Below, in pieces: positions 37,201-49,953 of a stretch of 64,000 nucleotides of DNA; within the stretch, counting starts at the first letter, position 1; each line of letters begins with the position of its first letter. The notes below the pieces were generated by a model that saw only the letters and a list, made by a program, of their open reading frames with translations, was not told the origin of the DNA and did not search any database. Position numbers and translations under genes: made by a program. This stretch comes from Diphasiastrum complanatum (taxonomy: Eukaryota > Streptophyta > Lycopodiopsida > Lycopodiales > Lycopodiaceae), in NCBI GenBank assembly GCA_029204225.1, contig CM055108.1, forward strand, positions 18,013,779 through 18,077,778, written 5' to 3'.

Positions 37201-40200
37201 AACACAAACATCTTGAGGTCAAAGGTTGGAGCACTTATGTCTTGGTGTCTTTATGCCCCCCTCCCAACCCTATCTTCCCTTTAAGAATGTGATGTCCTTT
37301 TGTTACCCCATGATATGTAACTCACATTACACTTACACTAAAGAGAAAATTTACTAGACTTTGCTCAAAATCAACGTACATTGAGGTATGACCTACCAAA
37401 ACTATATCTGCACCCATTTATTATTGAGTCAGATTGTCAAGTGTTGTATGTTTAACAACATCAATCGCCAAAATAAGCCAAGGAGCTTATCAAGTGTTGT
37501 ACCCTTATATCATGATGTTCAAATTTGTTTCTTCTATTATACGAGAAGCATTAAAAAACTTCGAAGCAAAATAGCAATAGGAATCTTGAACATGTACTTA
37601 GAGTGGCTATGTATCATTTGTTTTCGACTTTAGATGTCCGTCAATATAATACTGACAAAATCATTCAAAATCCAACTGCAATTTATAGGAAATCTACATC
37701 CTTAAGTTTAATTTCAAAAAGCAGCCTAGAAGAGATTGATAACAATGAGAACTCAATAAGCCAAGATTTTGAAAAGACAAGATCTCTAAGCATTACGAAT
37801 GTATGGTGCAAGGTCTTTAGATTTAGGATGGGTTCTCCATAGCATGGACATCTTTTTGGGAATGCTTCTACTCTTCTCTCTAGGAAAAAAGGACTGAAAT
37901 GTTCATCCAAAAAAGTCAATGGGCCACATCACCTTCAAAAACTCTTTAATATCAAAAAAGCTTTAATGGGAAAGAACCTAAATGACTCAAATCCACATGT
38001 AGCTATAACATTAGACAAAGGTTTTAACTTCTCTTTAAGAAACTTAAAGCTCTAGCTTATGAAATATGTTCTTGAAAACATACAAAAGCACAACAATGAG
38101 CTTGGCCAATATACACCATACTACAACTTCGTATCTAGTGAAATCGATTACTTGGGTGCTACAGATTGGGAACGTTTTTCTCTAAGAAGTCTAAGGTGAT
38201 TCAGAATTCTCATATGGTTATTTGCCTGATAGGAACTAACAAGCAAAGACTTGAAAATAGACCATTGAATAGGGCCTTCTCCAAAATTATGAAGTTTATC
38301 CAAATTACCTCTAGCCAAAAATTTATACCTTTCTCTATGATCTATATACCATTTCTTCTACCAAAACAAAAGGGTAAAGGGATGGAAGAGCACACCTTTT
38401 AAGTGTTGATAGAAGAAGAGCCAATGATTAACAAACTAATTTAAATTGCTCAAGAAAAGTTGGATGTAATTTTCACATTTGGTCCCAAAATTAAACAGGC
38501 ACATTCTCTAAAATAATTCCAACCAATAGTTGATTTACAAAGCCAAAATTGGAAGTGATACAACATTTTTGTCAAAAGCTAACCAAAACATTTAAAGGAT
38601 TTTCATTGGGTATTTTCAACCAGCCCCAAAGTGAGAAAATTTGACTTGTATGATTGATATAAACATAGAACTAGGTTAGCACCCAACATAACAAAGGAGA
38701 CCCTTACGGAGTCCACCCACAAACTCCTAGGCCATCAACTCCTCCATACATAACCAGGACCAAATGAATGATTTATCCCTAGCAAAAAGAGGATAAGGAC
38801 AACAGTAAACTATCTCAAAGCAAAATTGAACGTATAATTATACATCTACAATCAGTATATAATACCTTTCTTTGTCCTCTTTGAGATCGCGCCTGGTCGT
38901 CCAGATATTGGCGTTTTAATCGCACCTAATTTGCATGCATATCCATCTGAATTAGAAGTGTATATTTCAAGAGTTGGGAATGCTAATATTTTTTTATGAG
39001 ACCCATTTGGGATTAATAGAGTCTATTATAAGATCCCGCATGCCAATGTTTGATACCACATACAAACCTTCGGATCTGTTTTCATGGCAAATGGCATTCC
39101 AGTTATCACTACAGCCCTTCCAGCACGATCAGAGAAATCCAACCCCTCGCTCACCTGTCATGTTGAAAAATACTTCAACTTTAACAGGTAACACTCAACA
39201 TACGAGCAGCACAATAACTCTGACTAAACAATAAAAGAGCATATCATTAACGATTCTGATAGCCATGCTAGATCCGACACACGCACTAGGTTACTCACAT
39301 TTCAATTAATGCTCAATTCAAACACAATGTAAAATTTGAACATAATGTTGAAATAAATGATCAATAATTACAAAATGCTTTAAACTTGCTAACCTTGCCA
39401 CGACATACTGCAAAAAATACTGCCCCAGAAGATGTAGAGTCGTTCAGCTTGGACAAGAAATCCTGGAAAGATAATCATTCATCATGTAAAATTGCTCTTT
39501 GACAGGCAAAAACTTGAAACTGTAACGACTCTTCTAACACATACCTGACCATAGAATCTTAGACCTAGTTTGAAATGCAATCTACCAATATTCTATACAC
39601 ACCATTTAAGATTGATTGCCAGAAAGGAGAATTACAGTCCTCCCTCGCTAACGAGAATTGGAATTGGCATGCAACTTGCAAGATAGAAAATTTAGGCCTA
39701 TAATTAGTACTGTTATTTATCTCTTGGAAACTGGCAGGGTCCAAGACTTCACTTTCTCATTTGTCTGGATAATCATGGCCTGTGGACCATCCTGCAAATT
39801 GAGAAACTAGTGATAAAATATATCACGCAAAGTCGAACACAGCTGCTATACACATAGCTTGCATCCTAGAATGCCACTTGATGTGAATCTTTTATGCTAC
39901 ATTTCTGGGTTTGTGATTCTGAGCTCACTGCTAGGTGATATTCAGCTGACTGATTCAATCTCACACTTCCTAATGAGGACTCAATGACCAATAAGAAGGT
40001 AATGGACAGGGTCTCTCCGGTAGTTTTTGCTTGTGGTGATAATTGTCTTCTAATGACAATGCTACGAAGTGTTTCTCCAAGTTGCTGATAAAAATACCAA
40101 AAGAATAATGTGTTTCTCTGAAAAGTTAACAGTGTATCCCTCGAATCTCATGAGAAAAGATGCTGAAAAGTGATGAAAAGCCTGCTTATGAGAGAGGTAA

Positions 40201-43200
40201 GCATTCTCATTAGAGAGATCACCTGAACTCTTGCTCAAACGAAAGAGTGGAGTTTGTTTCACAGCAAAGCTGGAAGATACTCAGAATAGCTTATCAAACG
40301 CACAAGGGATTCAGGAAAGAAAATACTTGAAGAAGTCTTTAAGAAGATAATGAGTAAGGTCTATCTTTAAGAGCCTCTCAGCATTGTCATAAGACTTTGG
40401 TGAGAATTAATTGCTTAAAGTGTTCTAATGTTGGACATATAAGACTAGATATAGACAGTTGTGCAAACTTACGAATGCTCTTTGATATGACGAGTGGAAA
40501 GGGAGTAATTGGTATTGTAGGAGCATAATGATGATTTAATATTTTGTCAAATTTTAGCATTGAATAGGTTCCTTCGTGAACATTACCTCATTAATCTGGT
40601 TGAAAAGAGCAGATTCCTTAGGCTCCACAACTGGTTGCTTGTGCTTGCATATTCTCTCCCAGACGCTGGTAGTATTTGCTTGAACCTAGTAGAATTACAC
40701 AAAATTTGGAAACACAAAAAAAAATGAGATATTAATCTGAAGTTTGAATGCCACTTGTGCAATGAAAGTAACTGAGGACATTGAGCAGTTGGTGCTTAGT
40801 TAGCCCATTGCAGATTCATGATAGCAAAATAAAAATTTCGACCATTTGGATGCTTTTGGAGAGGAGTATACTAACAGAAGTTTGCCAAGTATCAATGCAT
40901 GAATTGAGAAGGTAGTATGATGGGAAGAACACGAGTAGCCCATCAGGAACGATGCGAGCGAAATTGACTGGAAGCAATACATCAGTAGTTTGTGAGTTTC
41001 AACATATCATAATCCAAACAGCTGTCTATACATGCCTTGCCTGCTCTTCAAATTGAGAAAGAGCAGCAAGTTCCATATGGCAAGACCAGGGAGATTAACA
41101 AATCAAGTGCAATTTATTTAAGGCAGTAATGTATGATTCTCTGATCTATATATGCCTAACCTAATCCTAATAATCTTAATATGGAGGGTAGCACAGTGCC
41201 TACAGTGTGAAGAACCTTATACTATGAGAAAGAAAAAAGTCAATACAGATAATCACTGTAGCAACTTAATATAGGACTTAACCAATTGCGTTGCCAAGCT
41301 CAAGCTTGTAGTCTACTGAGTCACGCATTCGATACGATGAATTCAACGGCTTCCCTGAAGGACCTGATGGGACAACTCCAACCCATAACTGATTTGTCCC
41401 TATGACATGAGGATTCTCTAACTGCACCTCAAATGGTCTGTTGCAAACAATAGACATTTTCCAACAAAATGAATACACATCATCCCAGTGCCTGAATAAG
41501 ACTTTCTGCATGGATAACGTAAAATTGTTTCAGCAAGCCATGTAACTTTTATGTCATTGTTACAATGGATCAATTGTGCTAGAAGACCACAGTTTTACTT
41601 TCACAAATCAGAATAGACTAAACAACTCCCTTACGGTTTTTTCTTTTCCATGTACAAGAAACATAAACCCAATTTCTTCCTTTTACATGTGAACACAAGA
41701 ATGGATCTTATCATGAAGTGCAACTCCATAACCATCAGGGAATCTTTGAAAAGCAATCAAACGGTAAATAGCAATCTATTACACTACAGCATGCTTTCTG
41801 CAAGGTGTACGTACAGATTCAACTCAAGGGCAAAGGAATCAAGTGGAGACAAGGTTCCTGATGTCAAAATTATAGAGCGAACCCCCATCTTTGCAAATTC
41901 TTGCATCGCAAGTCCGGGATTAAAGCACCACCAGCTAAGCGTCCGAGTGGTTTTTTCAGCTGCAAATACCAAACAAAAGTCAAGGCAGCGAACTTCAGGC
42001 TCACCTAAATGGCAAGAAAGCATGATTCAACAAACTTTTTCTGTTATCATCTCCAGTTGGAAGAGAATTCTTTTGATTTAGGAAAGATGTTTGGACAAGG
42101 TAAGGAATCACTAAGGATAATCATCGGGGAAGCTATGCTAGATTGTATCCCAACCTAAAACGTTTCATCTTAACACTGAATTTTAGTGGTAAAGTACTTG
42201 ACATTATAAATTTGTGACTCCTTTTACAAAAACCTACTGCAAACTCCCAAGAAACTATGGCTCTAGTTCCCAACTCTTCTTCTTTCTCAACATCATAGGA
42301 GATATAGAGAAACAAATTCTCCATCTTATCCAACAGCTAGTGGAGCTTGCATTTGCCAGAATCTTGTTTGGTGTATTCCTGAGGCAATGCTGTACCTCGT
42401 CCTTGGGCTTTTTCATTGCTCCTGCTATATGATTCATGGATGTGCACCTACATAGCAAAGCAAAAAGCTTCACATAAGAAAAGAAGGAAACCATATGTAA
42501 AATGCAAATACTGCCCCTACAAATAAGAGCTTATCTCAAAGAATGCCATACGCCGCCACCGTAACTTCTTAAGGACAAAAGCAAATAAACATCTTTGCAA
42601 ACTGTAAACTTGTTGAGAAGGTATTATGACTCATGGCTTTGTGAGAAAATTGAACACAGAGTGAGGCACCATGTACCAACAATGTTTGTTTGCCTCGAAA
42701 TGCTAGGAACAGTGTGAAAGGAGTTCAGATGAGAACAAAGGTGTTATAGAACCAGTTAACTTCCAAAAGATCCATAAAATTTTGTAAACTGTCAATGGCA
42801 GGTGTTTGCTCAAGTTCTTGAATATGAATGCTGCTTGTAGCAAGGACCAAAAAACTTTGCTCCTATGTCTATCAAAGTAAAATAAGTCGAAGTGGCAATA
42901 TCAAAGATTATCTTAATTGCAGACCTTGTCAAAGACATTATATGCCAATCGACGGTTACTTCAACTTCCTGTAGTAGAAAAATTAGCACATAATTAATGG
43001 ATTCTAGCATGTTAGTTGAAACATACTACTCCTGTAGTTGATACTTTTTGCAGCTCTTTTACGAAGCCAACCTTGTTATATATAGACAAAGGATTCTTCA
43101 AATAAGAGTAAAATCAACAAAGTAAAAGAGGATTCCTACTCTGTAAAAAGCTGCATGAGATGGATCATTGCCCCTGAAAACAAGTTGCAACGCATCTCGT

Positions 43201-46200
43201 AAAGCCTGAAGTCTGTAAGTGTTAGTTTTGGGTCTTGCCTCCAGCACTGATGAATGTACACTTGATTCTGCAAATTAGAAAGACTGTGCCATCAATCATC
43301 CTCCTATCAACTTGGCAACACATTATGCAGATTATTTGATAATATCGGTGAATCAATCACAAAGAAGCATCTTTGAAAATTGCCAAAAATAGCAAAGTGA
43401 CAGCTTTTGAGTTATGCACATTTAGTTAGAAAATTGATTCATATTACTCAAATCTCCGTAATTTCATCCATTGTTGGTATCTAATAAAGCCTTGAAAGAA
43501 CCAGACTATGCCAAGTCAGACACAAATAAGCACTTTAACCCATTCACCATATCTTTGCAACAGATTTTGCAGTGCTAAAAATTAAAGTGGCAAATGCTGC
43601 AGCCCTGAAGGGTTGTGTCGTGGAAAACACAGCACTAAAGATTGAAAATCGGAGTATATAAGCAGACAACACCTTGGATGAAGATCCAATCCAGCCTCTA
43701 TTGTATACAAAATGTAGGTGTGACCATTGTGTCATCCTATGGCACTTACGCCTTGCATCGTGTATATGCCATCTGAAGCAAAAAAAAAAATTATGTTGAC
43801 TAAAAAACATTGGCCCTTCGCTAGAAAATTGGCACCTTCCTACTTCATACCAAAGATTGGTCCACTTAAAACCATCTCCAAGTATGTCCATGAAGAGACC
43901 ACCTCTAATGATTGGCCTGCCAATGTAAAAGTCTGTCCTCTCACAAAAGATCATGATATATTGAAGACCAAACCACCACTATGACAAATGACTGCCTCCA
44001 TCTGGTCAATATGTCATCCAAAGAGCATAGAAGAAAGTGTACATCATTGTTTGAGCCCAATGGTGCTGAGGATCATCTATAAGGTACCCTCATGTGTCTT
44101 GGAATATCTCAGTGCGCTCTCATCTAGAGCCATAACTGCAAGTATGTAGCCTAATAGAAGTCTAAGATCTCAAGCTCTGGATAAGCACATCCTCTCATAG
44201 AAAATCAAAAGCTTGGCAAAAAGTCTACAAAGCAACAATAGACCTTCTCTCATTTGTACCTCTCCTCTTCTATGACTGCCCTTTGTGTGAAGATATGATG
44301 CATGGTAGAATAGGCTGCTTGAGAAACAGCCTGACCTCTAGCATGCAATTGTCAACTTCCTTGGTCAATGTTGACTCGAGGATATTCACATGCACCTTGG
44401 CGATAAGATGGCCAAAAATGATGATGCAGTAGTTTTCTGAATACATTCACATAAGCAACTTGTTTAGACAATTATGTATAGCCAACCCATTGTCACTATC
44501 CAATGTGACCTTCTGTATACTTTATTCCACACTGTCCAAGGCACAGGGGTGTAGAGTTATGGACTCATAGTGCATTTAGGGTTTATTTGACACTAGGAGT
44601 TGAGGAGCCAATAATTTGATTCACAAGATGCACACATTCTTATTCACAAGCTATTTGGGGCCATCTGGAGGGACACACTATTTTCGAGGGAATTGTTTGA
44701 GACATATCTCATTACTCAAACCAATCCAATCATATAAGCTTCTTTGAATAAAGAAGACACAATTTTTGCTCTCTTTTTTTTTTTCTTCATCATTCTTTAT
44801 TTCCTTTTTGTTCTTTCCTTCATAGTTCTTTTTGTTTACCTTGTCTCTTTATATTTCTTGATTTTCTTCCTTTCTTGTTTTCTTCTAAAAGAAAGCTCTT
44901 GTCCTGGATTACCATTAGGAAGGAGAAGTCCTCCTTTGAAAGATAGAGGGGGCGGCCCTACCTCACCTTAAGGGCATGTCTTGCCCTTAAGGGGGCAACT
45001 TGCCCCACACCAACCTGCGTAGAAGTTGCCTATGCAGGTGAGCCTACATAGGCAACAAGGCAACTGGTGACCCACATCATAGGCAACCTTGTTGCCTACA
45101 CAGTAGGCAAGCAGTTTTGCTACCTATAGAACGCCTAGCCTGCACACGCATATCCTATGGACTGCCCTGCAGCCTGTGGGCTGCCAAGTGGTCCTTACTA
45201 CTGCAAGGAAGTACACAAGGACCCTCCCTTTTGGCACATTCAAGAACTAGGGCCCTCCCTTGAGAAGGATGAAGGGGCCAAGGTCCTCCTTGGTTCACAT
45301 GGAAGGCCCATGGCCCTACGTGACTCAAGCAAAGGGTCTAGGGCGGCACCACAACCATTAGTTAGGAACAACTGCTACCTTTTCTTAAACTGAATTGCAA
45401 GTTTCATTTTGGCTACCATCAAATCCATATCAACCAAGAGATGAGCATCAAATCGCTTTATGCACTTCTTTTCGACTCTGAAAGCCAAATGTAATATCCT
45501 GTGCAAGGATGTGCGTCCAGGCCGGACGCGGGCAATCCACGTCCACGTCCGACCCCCGGACGCGTCCTCGGGCGCGTCCATTTTTTTTTTTTTTAATTTT
45601 TAACTCTAAAAAAATCAAAAAGAATTTTAAAGAAAAAAAAGCGGACGCGTCCGGGGACCCGGACGCAACCCTGGTGCGTCCGTGTCCGCGTCCGGGGTCC
45701 GCCACATTAGATCCTGTGTTACCAATGGCCCTCCCACTTTCCAGAATGCCATGAGCAATATTCTGAAACCTCTCATTGGCATTTGTGTTCTGATCCATTT
45801 TGATGCTATACTTGTGTTCAATACTTGTCAAACCAAAATAGTGGATATTCGAAGATCCTTAAGTAGCCCCCTTTTAGGATGGCCCAAAATGCAAGCAAAA
45901 ACTCTAAATTGCACCTATTCTTGCTCTTTCAACCAAAGCAAAGGCTTAAAACTAGAGTTTCAATATCTAAACTTACAAATATTCAATCAAAAAGCCACAA
46001 AAGGATTTCTCAACACTATTGTAAGAAAATCAGAACAAAATTTGTTATTGTTACATTTAACTAGTAAAGAGTGCCCGTCGATGACGGGCAATGGCGGCCG
46101 ATCTAGGTGACGGCCGATGATCTAGTGTGTGACATTAGGCTGATGATCTAGTGTGTGACATTAGTGTGTGACATTAGAGAGAGAGAGAGACCATGCGGTT

Positions 46201-46258
46201 TGCGGTTAACCCAGAGCATTTAGGCCGCATAGGGACCGTGAGACAGAGCAAGCATCCA

Positions 46259-46296
<38 letters not shown>

Positions 46297-46466
46297 CTTC
46301 ATTCAGACCGCATTTCAACTAAACTGCAACCGCACCGCAAAGGGCCAGCATGCGGTTCATAACGATTCCAAGTCTCAAAGGAAGGAAATTGCAACTTTCC
46401 AAATCGTAGAGTCAAAGTTGTGACGACCAACGGTAACACCGAAACCTACAAAACCGCTTGGGGACC

Positions 46467-46502
<36 letters not shown>

Positions 46503-47084
46503 ATGCGGTTTGCGGTTAACCCAGAGCATTTAGGCCGCATGGTATTGCAAAATTCGTTTTGCAATCTTCCAATGAGTTGATCCTGGATTTGTACAGAATT
46601 GGCTCATCCTGAACACGGCATAAGCGATGTCAGGACGTGTATTATCTACAAGGTACATTAGCGATCCGATCAGCTTCTTGTATGGTGTAAGCTGCATCAA
46701 CTCTCTTTCTTCTTCAGTCTTCGAACAGTCTTCATTCATCAGGACTGTTCCTATAAGCATTGGAGTATTTGCTCCTTTGCAACTCAGCATCCCGAAATCT
46801 TCTAGCATTATCTGGACTGGTGAAGGTACAACTTACCTCCCTTATAGTCCCTGTCGGACTGTGAGACAGAGCGAGCATCCAAGTGAGAGAGAGAGAGAGA
46901 GTTTCCTTCATTCAGACCACATTTCAACTAAACCGCAACCGCACCGCAAAGGGCTAGCATGCGGTTCATAACGATTCCAAGTCTCAAAGGAAGGAAATTG
47001 CAACCTTGCAAATCGTAGAGTCAAACTTGTGACGACCAACGATAAGGCCGAAACCTACAAAACCGCACAGGGACCGTGAGAGAG

Positions 47085-47115
<31 letters not shown>

Positions 47116-47184
47116 CCACGCGGTTTGCAATTAACCCAGAGCATTTAGGCCGCATAGGGACCGTGAGACAGAGCGAGCATCCAA

Positions 47185-47219
<35 letters not shown>

Positions 47220-47482
47220 CTTCATTCAGACCGCATTTCAACTAAACCGCAACCGCACCGCAAAGGGCCAGCATGCGGTTCATAACGATTCCAAGTCTCA
47301 AAGGAAGGAAATTGCAACCTTCCAAATCGTAGAGTCAAACTTGTGACGACCAACGGTAAGGCCGAAACTTACAAAACCGCATAGGGACCGTGAGAGAGAG
47401 AGAGAGAGAGACCATGCGGTTTGCGGTTAACCCGGAGCATTTAGGCCGCATAGGGACCGTGATACAGAGCGAGCATCCAAGT

Positions 47483-47513
<31 letters not shown>

Positions 47514-47683
47514 CTTCATTCAGACCGCATTTCAGCTAAACCGCAACCGCACCGCAAAGGGCTAGCATGCGGTTCAGAACGATTCCAAGTCTGAAAGGAA
47601 GGAAATTGCAACCTTCCAAATCGTAGAGTCAAAGTTGTGACGACCAACGGTAAGGCCGAAACTTACAAAACCGCATAGGGACC

Positions 47684-47723
<40 letters not shown>

Positions 47724-47792
47724 ATGCAGTTTGCGGTTAACCCAGAGCATTTAGGCCGCATAGGGACCGTGAGACAGAGCGAGCATCCAAGT

Positions 47793-47823
<31 letters not shown>

Positions 47824-48085
47824 CTTCATTCAGACCGCATTTCAACTAAACTGCAACCGCACCGCAAAGGGCCAGCATGCGGTTCATAACGATTCCAAGT
47901 CTCAAAGGAAGGAAATTGCAACCTTCCAAATCGTAGAGTCAAACTTGTGACGACCAACGGTAAGGCCGAAACTTACAAAACCGCATAGGGACCGTGAGAG
48001 AGAGAGAGAGAGAGAGACCATGCGGTTTGCGGTTAACCCGGAGCATTTAGGCCGCATAGGGACCGTGAGACAGAGCGAGCATCCA

Positions 48086-48133
<48 letters not shown>

Positions 48134-48388
48134 CTTCATTCAGACCACATTTCAGCTAAACCGCAACCGCACCGCAAAGGGCTAGCATGCGGTTCAGAAC
48201 GATTCCAAGTCTGAAAGGAAGGAAATTGCAACCTTCCAAATCGTAGAGTCAAAGTTGTGACGACCAACGGTAAGGCCGAAACCTAACAAAACCGCATAGG
48301 GACCGTGAGAGAGAGAGAGAGAGAGAGAGAGACCATGCGGTTTGCGGTTAACCCAGAGCATTTAGGCCGCATAGGGACCGTGAGAACC

Positions 48389-48436
<48 letters not shown>

Positions 48437-49793
48437 ATCCGAGCAAGACCGTGAGAATCGTGAGTGAGAGAGAGAAAGAGGGACTTCAAAATCCAAAACG
48501 GGGCACTGCAGATAAGAGGGATTTAGAGAGAAAATTGGCTTGTTGCTCAACTGATGCCGTGAAAGGGAAGTGAGTAAGTAGTTGGGACAGGGTTGTGGTG
48601 TAGTTGGCGAGTCCAAAGTGAGTAAAAGGAACACGTTTGTTAGTAGAAGAGGAGCGTGGAACTTTAGAAGACGGGGTTATGTGACCCAGTGAGAGGCGTA
48701 GGAGTGAGTGATCAGAAATGGTAGGAGGTGTAATGGAGAAATCAGAGATGTGAGGGATCAAAGCAGGTGATCCAATAAAGTAGTCAACTACACTATGCCC
48801 TCCACCATGAGGATAACATGTAAACGCTGATGAGGAAGGCCACTGTGTGAGGCCATTCAAGATAGCCAGAGAATGTGTCTCCGCAAGAGTTATCAACTGC
48901 TCTCCAAAAGATGTAACTGAAGTGTGTGCATCCTGTGATACTCGATCAAATCCCATATCCAGAGGATGAAGCCGAAGAACGTCAGTATCTGCATGAAATT
49001 CTGTCTGTCTGGAGCTAGTACGGGCGTTGAAATCTCCTGCTAACAAAATGTAACCCTGCTGAGAAAAAACAGCAATATCATCAGAGAGTGCCTGAAATGG
49101 GTCCCCACCAAATTCAGCAAACACCGAAGTCTGTGGAGCAAAGTAACATACAGCCATATAAATGTCCTGCAATAATCCCAATAATGAACCAATAGTATGT
49201 AGCCATATATATCGAGCATACGGATCTTGCTTAACCATCTTAACTTCCGTGACTCTGTATAAACAAGCTACTCCGCCAGATCCACGACAGGTTTTTCCCC
49301 TCACAAATGGGCGAAAAACAGAATGCCAAGAGTAATCCTGTATATGTGGAAGAGGATGATATAAGGACTCATGGGGTTCAGCCAACAACAAAATGTCACA
49401 TTTGCTTATAAAATCAGCAAAATCTCCTGCCGATGATGATGATAAAAAATCATTGCAATTCCAGAAGCCAACTCCTAAACCCGGGAGCCCCAAGTTCCTA
49501 GTGTGAGAGGAGGTCAAAATATCTTGGTTTGCCGTCGATAAAAACGACTCTTTGCCCTTTTAAAGTGGTAGAGGGTGCGGCACCCGGACTTCCCAGGAGG
49601 TCACCCATCCCAGTACTATTCAGGCCCAAGCACGCTTAACTTCGGAGTTCTGATGGGATCCGATGTAGTAGTGCTGGTATGACCGCACCACAAATGTTGA
49701 TATTGAAATAGGCGCGGACGGCAGGATTCGAACCTGCGCGGGCAAAGCCCATTTGATTTCGAGTCAAACCCGTCAACCACTCCGGCACGTCCG

Positions 49794-49846
<53 letters not shown>

Positions 49847-49897
49847 ATGCGGTTCGAGGTTAACCCAGAGCATTTAGGCCGCATAGGGACCGTGAGA

Positions 49898-49953
<56 letters not shown>

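Noticed and set aside
39720-39795. Possible extra RTEL1 exon reading [13 protein letters not shown] after a tttgcag acceptor
   Set aside because: The flanking exons (40587 and 39462) already join in phase and match RTEL1 without it; no donor gave a consistent phase.
46180-48470. CRISPR-like array
   Set aside because: Regular spacing exists, but the units are 300-bp tandem repeats with GA tracts, with no unique spacers and no cas genes; the DNA is plant nuclear.
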